8,455 nucleotides of DNA from Chlorobiales bacterium. GTDB lineage: Bacteria > Bacteroidota > Chlorobiia > Chlorobiales > Chlorobiaceae. The stretch is taken from contig JAKSCY010000002.1 of NCBI GenBank assembly GCA_022360355.1, positions 1 through 8,455 of the forward strand, read 5' to 3'. The position numbers and the translations under genes are program-made. Under the pieces are notes generated by a model. The model saw only the letters and a program-made list of their open reading frames with translations, did not search any database and was not told where the DNA came from. Each line of letters starts with the position of its first letter. Within the stretch, counting starts at the first letter, position 1. This document shows positions 6,161 through 8,455 of the stretch, in pieces.

Positions 6161-6296
6161 TTTTTTTGTCCCCTGAACCCATCGCTTTGCATTCGGCAGT
6201 GCCGGAAAAACTTTTTATTATTTTCCACCATTAGAGTTTCCCGGAGCTCGGTTATCCTGCAGAGGAAGTGTTGCCAAACCCGGGGATTGACGGCGG

Positions 6297-6325
6297 TTGA
6301 TCGTGAGGCGGTCAAACAGTATTAT
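6297..6325 (+). promoter_or_regulatory. Candidate sigma70-type promoter for the DHS-like gene
   Basis: TTGATC (6297-6302), a 17-nt spacer and TATTAT (6320-6325) make a good match to the consensus. The predicted start near 6332 leaves a leader of about 20 nt before the ATG at 6353, with the ribosome binding site inside it. This also argues against an upstream start at the TTG at 6287. Confidence 0.45.
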
Positions 6326-6342
6326 GTGTTAAAAACAGAAAA

Positions 6343-6349
6343 GGGGAAG
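6343..6349 (+). promoter_or_regulatory. Ribosome binding site GGGGAAG deciding the DHS-like start
   Basis: GGGGAAG ends 3 nt before the ATG at 6353 (5 nt counted from the GGGGA core). It supports the 349-residue product over the 22-residue extension from the TTG at 6287. Confidence 0.65.
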
Positions 6350-6352
6350 AGC

Positions 6353-7402
6353 ATGTATACAGGAATAAGGAAGGAAGACCTGCTGAAAGAGCCGATCAGG
6401 CATATCGATATCAAATCGCTGGATGTCGTCCCGTTTGTTGACCAGATGGGAGAGACAGCTTTTCAGGCAAGAAATCTGGCAAGAGCAGCTTCAATTCTTG
6501 ACAGGATGCAGCGGGACCGGGAGTGTGCGGTTATCATGACACTGGCAGGCTCGCTCATAAGCGCCGGTCTCAAGCAGGTGATCATCGATATGATCGAGCA
6601 CAACATGATTGATGTCATAGTTTCTACCGGGGCCAATATCGTTGACCAGGATTTCTTCGAGGCGCTTGGTTTCAAGCACTACAAAGGTGACCCTTTTGCC
6701 GATGATGCCGTGCTCAGGGAACTGCACATCGATCGCATCTACGATACCTATATCGATGAGGATGATCTCCGCGTCTGTGACGACACCATGGCTCTCATTG
6801 CCGGTTCCATGAAGCCGGGCGCATACTCTTCCAGAGAGTTTATCATGGAGATGGGCAGGTATATCGAGGAAAAGAACCTTGACAGGAATTCCATTGTCTA
6901 CAAAGCCTTCGAGAAAGGTGTGCCGATTTTTGTTCCTGCTTTTTCAGACTGCTCGGCAGGGTTCGGTCTTGTTCATCATCAGTGGAACAATCCGGACCGC
7001 CAGGTCGCTGTTGATTCTGTCAAGGATTTCCGTGAGTTAACCAGGATCAAGATAAGCAACGACAGTACCGGTCTTTTTATGCTGGGAGGCGGCGTGCCGA
7101 AAAATTTCACGCAGGATATTGTGGTGGCTGCGGAAGTGCTTGGTTACGAAGATGTGTCGATGCACACCTATGCGGTTCAGGTGACCGTTGCCGATGAGCG
7201 TGACGGCGGGCTTTCGGGTTCAACCCTGAAAGAGGCCAGTTCATGGGGCAAGGTCGATACTGTATTCGAACAGATGGTTTTTGCCGAGGCAACCATTGCA
7301 TTACCTCTGCTGGCAGGTTATGCGTATCACAAGAAAGGCTGGGAATCTCGTCAGAGCAAAAACTTCAATGCCATGCTTGCAGACGAGCCGGTGAGTGTTT
7401 GA
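6353..7402 (+). CDS. Deoxyhypusine synthase-family protein (bacterial, probable polyamine enzyme)
   Basis: This 349-residue protein has the DHS fold signatures: TLAGSLISAGL (63-73) and STGANIVDQDF (91-101) in the NAD-binding half, PAFSDCSAGFG (195-205), FMLGGGVPKNF (242-252) and SWGKV (297-301). Lys300 aligns with the catalytic lysine of eukaryotic DHS (human Lys329), Asp199 with human Asp243 and Glu294 with Glu323. By the same alignment from memory, the human His288 position is Asn251 and the Asp316 position is Leu287. Eukaryotic DHS moves the aminobutyl group of spermidine to eIF5A using NAD. Bacteria have no eIF5A, so the bacterial homologues more likely act on small amines, as plant homospermidine synthase (evolved from DHS) does. 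I infer aminobutyl transfer between polyamines but cannot name the substrate. The gene stands alone: no polyamine gene is next to it here. The N-terminus MYTGIRKEDLLKEPIRHIDI is well supported by the ribosome binding site. Confidence 0.88.
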   Translation: MYTGIRKEDLLKEPIRHIDIKSLDVVPFVDQMGETAFQARNLARAASILDRMQRDRECAVIMTLAGSLISAGLKQVIIDMIEHNMIDVIVSTGANIVDQDFFEALGFKHYKGDPFADDAVLRELHIDRIYDTYIDEDDLRVCDDTMALIAGSMKPGAYSSREFIMEMGRYIEEKNLDRNSIVYKAFEKGVPIFVPAFSDCSAGFGLVHHQWNNPDRQVAVDSVKDFRELTRIKISNDSTGLFMLGGGVPKNFTQDIVVAAEVLGYEDVSMHTYAVQVTVADERDGGLSGSTLKEASSWGKVDTVFEQMVFAEATIALPLLAGYAYHKKGWESRQSKNFNAMLADEPVSV

Positions 7403-7410
7403 GAATGTAG

Positions 7411-7470
7411 CCGGCAGGCAAGGGTGAACCTGTAAGCTGTAGTGTAGGAGTAACCCTGTATGTTTGCCGG
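7411..7470 (+). other. Possible folded RNA segment between the DHS-like gene and transaldolase
   Basis: CCGGCA (7411-7416) can pair with TGCCGG (7465-7470), and inside it AGGGT (7421-7425) with ACCCT (7453-7457), leaving a 27-nt apical loop. No T run follows. A 17-codon open frame (7460-7513, MFAGVNRRSSGRTELNK) has a GGAG 9 nt upstream. A -10-like TATGAT (7521-7526) without a good -35 box could serve the transaldolase. None of these is strong. Confidence 0.22.
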
Positions 7471-7545
7471 TGTAAACAGGAGGAGTTCAGGGAGGACGGA
7501 ATTGAACAAATGAAGTGAAGTATGATGGGGACTGAAAAATATTAA

Positions 7546-7550
7546 TGGAG
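7546..7550 (+). promoter_or_regulatory. Ribosome binding site TGGAG deciding the transaldolase start
   Basis: TGGAG ends 6 nt before the ATG at 7557, which gives the canonical N-terminus MKFFIDTAD. The in-frame ATG at 7545 overlaps this site, so it is unlikely to be the start. Confidence 0.65.
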
Positions 7551-7556
7551 CAGAAT

Positions 7557-8228
7557 ATGAAATTTTTTATCGATACCGCTGATCTGGATGAGATCAGGGC
7601 GGCCAACGATCTGGGAGTGCTTGACGGTGTGACAACCAATCCCTCTCTTGTAGCTAAAATTGTCAAGGACCCGGATAATTTTACCTACAGGGATTTCAAG
7701 GAACATATCGCAAAGATCTGTGAGATCGTTGATGGACCGGTCAGCGCCGAAGTGACAACACTTACTGCGGAGGAAATGGTTGCCCAGGGGGAAGAACTCG
7801 CGGAGATAGATGAAAATGTTGTGGTAAAGTGTCCCCTTACGCTTGAAGGGCTGAAGGCGATGCGCCATCTGTCCGGCAATGGTATCAGGATCAATGCGAC
7901 ACTGGTGTTTTCGCCGACACAGGCTCTGCTTGCCGCCAAGGCAGGGGCATCTTTTGTAAGCCCCTTTGTCGGGCGCCTTGACGATATCAGCACGGAGGGG
8001 ATGGCTCTTGTAGAGCAGATTGTAGGAATTTACGAGAACTACAGGTTCTCTACAGAAGTACTTGTCGCAAGTATCCGCCATCCGCAGCATGTTGTCGAGG
8101 CTGCCATGATCGGTGCGGACGTCGCAACCATACCTTTCAAGGTCATCGGACAGCTCCTGAAACATCCTTTGACTGATTCAGGTCTCAGACGGTTCATGGA
8201 TGATGCAGCTGTGATGAAGGAGAGCTGA
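7557..8228 (+). CDS. tal: Transaldolase, short TalC/FSA-type
   Basis: This 223-residue (beta/alpha)8 enzyme transfers a dihydroxyacetone unit between sugar phosphates in the non-oxidative pentose phosphate pathway. It begins [22 protein letters not shown] lies at 24-32, the Schiff-base lysine is Lys91 in VVVKCPLT (E. coli FSA Lys85), and SPFVGRLDD follows at 135-143. Two positions separate true transaldolases from fructose-6-phosphate aldolase. E. coli FSA has Gln59 and Tyr131, whereas here the aligned residues are Glu65 and Phe137, as in transaldolases, so transaldolase activity is the better call. The length is normal for the short subfamily (about 215-225). It follows the DHS-like gene after about 150 nt and could have its own promoter. 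Its last 35 nt are overlapped by the convergent ATL gene. Confidence 0.93.
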   Translation: MKFFIDTADLDEIRAANDLGVLDGVTTNPSLVAKIVKDPDNFTYRDFKEHIAKICEIVDGPVSAEVTTLTAEEMVAQGEELAEIDENVVVKCPLTLEGLKAMRHLSGNGIRINATLVFSPTQALLAAKAGASFVSPFVGRLDDISTEGMALVEQIVGIYENYRFSTEVLVASIRHPQHVVEAAMIGADVATIPFKVIGQLLKHPLTDSGLRRFMDDAAVMKES

Positions 8229-8455
8229 AGCGGAAAAGATGTTTCTCAAGGTTTACCGAGCCGTCGGGTTTGAACGTCACGCCTTCTGTTTCAAGCATCC
8301 GGCGCATAGTGTCGGGAGTGAAAAAGTGCCCTTTTCCCGTCAGTTCCCCGTTTCGGTTGACTACACGGTGTGCGGGAACCTTTTCCAGGTCGGCCTTGTT
8401 CAGCGCCCATCCCACCATTCTCGCTGCTGAACGAACGCTTAACTGTTCTGCGATA
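8194..8455 (-). CDS. Alkyltransferase-like (ATL) DNA-repair protein, MGMT family, C-terminal part
   Basis: The frame is open from the window edge to the TGA at 8194-8196; about 86 codons are visible and the start lies beyond 8455. The visible part is the DNA-binding domain of the O6-alkylguanine alkyltransferase family: a recognition helix with the arginine-finger pattern [14 protein letters not shown], then VPAHRVV, the Asn-hinge segment NRNGELTG, and the C-terminal [10 protein letters not shown] helix. The alkyl-acceptor Cys of the PCHRV motif is Ala here (codon 8371-8373), which defines an ATL rather than an active methyltransferase. ATLs (S. pombe Atl1, E. coli YbaZ, Thermus TTHA1564) bind O6-alkylguanine and hand the lesion to nucleotide excision repair. 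It is convergent with the transaldolase and overlaps its end by 35 nt. An ATG at 8416 exists but falls inside the domain, so the true start is upstream. Confidence 0.87.
   Translation of the reverse strand, partial: IAEQLSVRSAARMVGWALNKADLEKVPAHRVVNRNGELTGKGHFFTPDTMRRMLETEGVTFKPDGSVNLEKHLFRFSSPSSQLHHP

Noticed and set aside
6189..6206. Short inverted repeat TTCGGC/GCCGGA after ffs
   Set aside because: Six pairs including a wobble, with A5 before the T run; not a convincing terminator, and ffs already ends in U7.
6287..6352. N-terminal extension of the DHS-like protein from a TTG at 6287
   Set aside because: It contains the best candidate promoter, and the ATG at 6353 has a strong ribosome binding site.
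7542..8165. Minus-strand open frame of 207 codons opposite transaldolase
   Set aside because: It is a shadow of the transaldolase gene, with no recognisable domain.
1..8455. Search for an undescribed multi-gene system, mobile element, CRISPR or phage signs
   Set aside because: Every sizeable frame on the main strands belongs to a recognisable family, and there are no direct repeats, integrase or transposase genes, or abrupt composition changes visible by eye.

Overview
The window looks like ordinary chromosomal DNA of a green sulfur bacterium (Chlorobiaceae-type). This is an inference from the gene set and protein flavour, not from a database match. The clues are a DsrE-type sulfur-metabolism protein, a Bacteroidetes/Chlorobi-like BamD, an ArgRS of the 'ANPTG' type, a deoxyhypusine-synthase-like protein in a bacterium, and a short transaldolase of the TalC/FSA type. 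I see no insertion sequence, phage gene, CRISPR array, tRNA or rRNA. No stretch longer than 300 bases lacks a gene.

Layout: (1) 1-653, plus strand: the 3' end of a DsrE-like gene, a perfect 30-bp palindrome, then a small two-helix membrane protein (DUF2892/YgaP-like). (2) 752-2332, plus strand: a promoter candidate, bamD (outer-membrane assembly lipoprotein) and nadD (NAD biosynthesis) 12 nt downstream, ending at an intrinsic terminator near 2370-2390. (3) 2415-5864, minus strand: a tight cluster transcribed trpS -> HAD phosphatase/phosphomutase -> argS, with intergenic gaps of 3 and 18 nt, converging on nadD. (4) 5865-6160: the trpS leader and, divergently, the gene for the small bacterial SRP RNA (ffs, 4.5S type), whose closing helix runs directly into a U tract. 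(5) 6297-8228, plus strand: a promoter candidate, a deoxyhypusine-synthase-family gene, and a transaldolase. (6) 8194-8455, minus strand: the 3' part of an alkyltransferase-like (ATL) DNA-repair gene that overlaps the transaldolase tail to tail by 35 nt.

Functionally this is mostly housekeeping: translation (trpS, argS, SRP RNA), envelope biogenesis (bamD), NAD synthesis (nadD), pentose-phosphate metabolism (tal) and alkylation-damage recognition (ATL). I do not see a new multi-gene system. The best second looks are at residue level: a TrpRS with a cysteine set close to the [4Fe-4S] TrpRS motif, an ArgRS whose HIGH motif reads TIGR, a DHS-like enzyme that keeps the catalytic lysine but has changed other active-site positions, an ATL with PAHRV in place of PCHRV, and the palindrome at 313-342.
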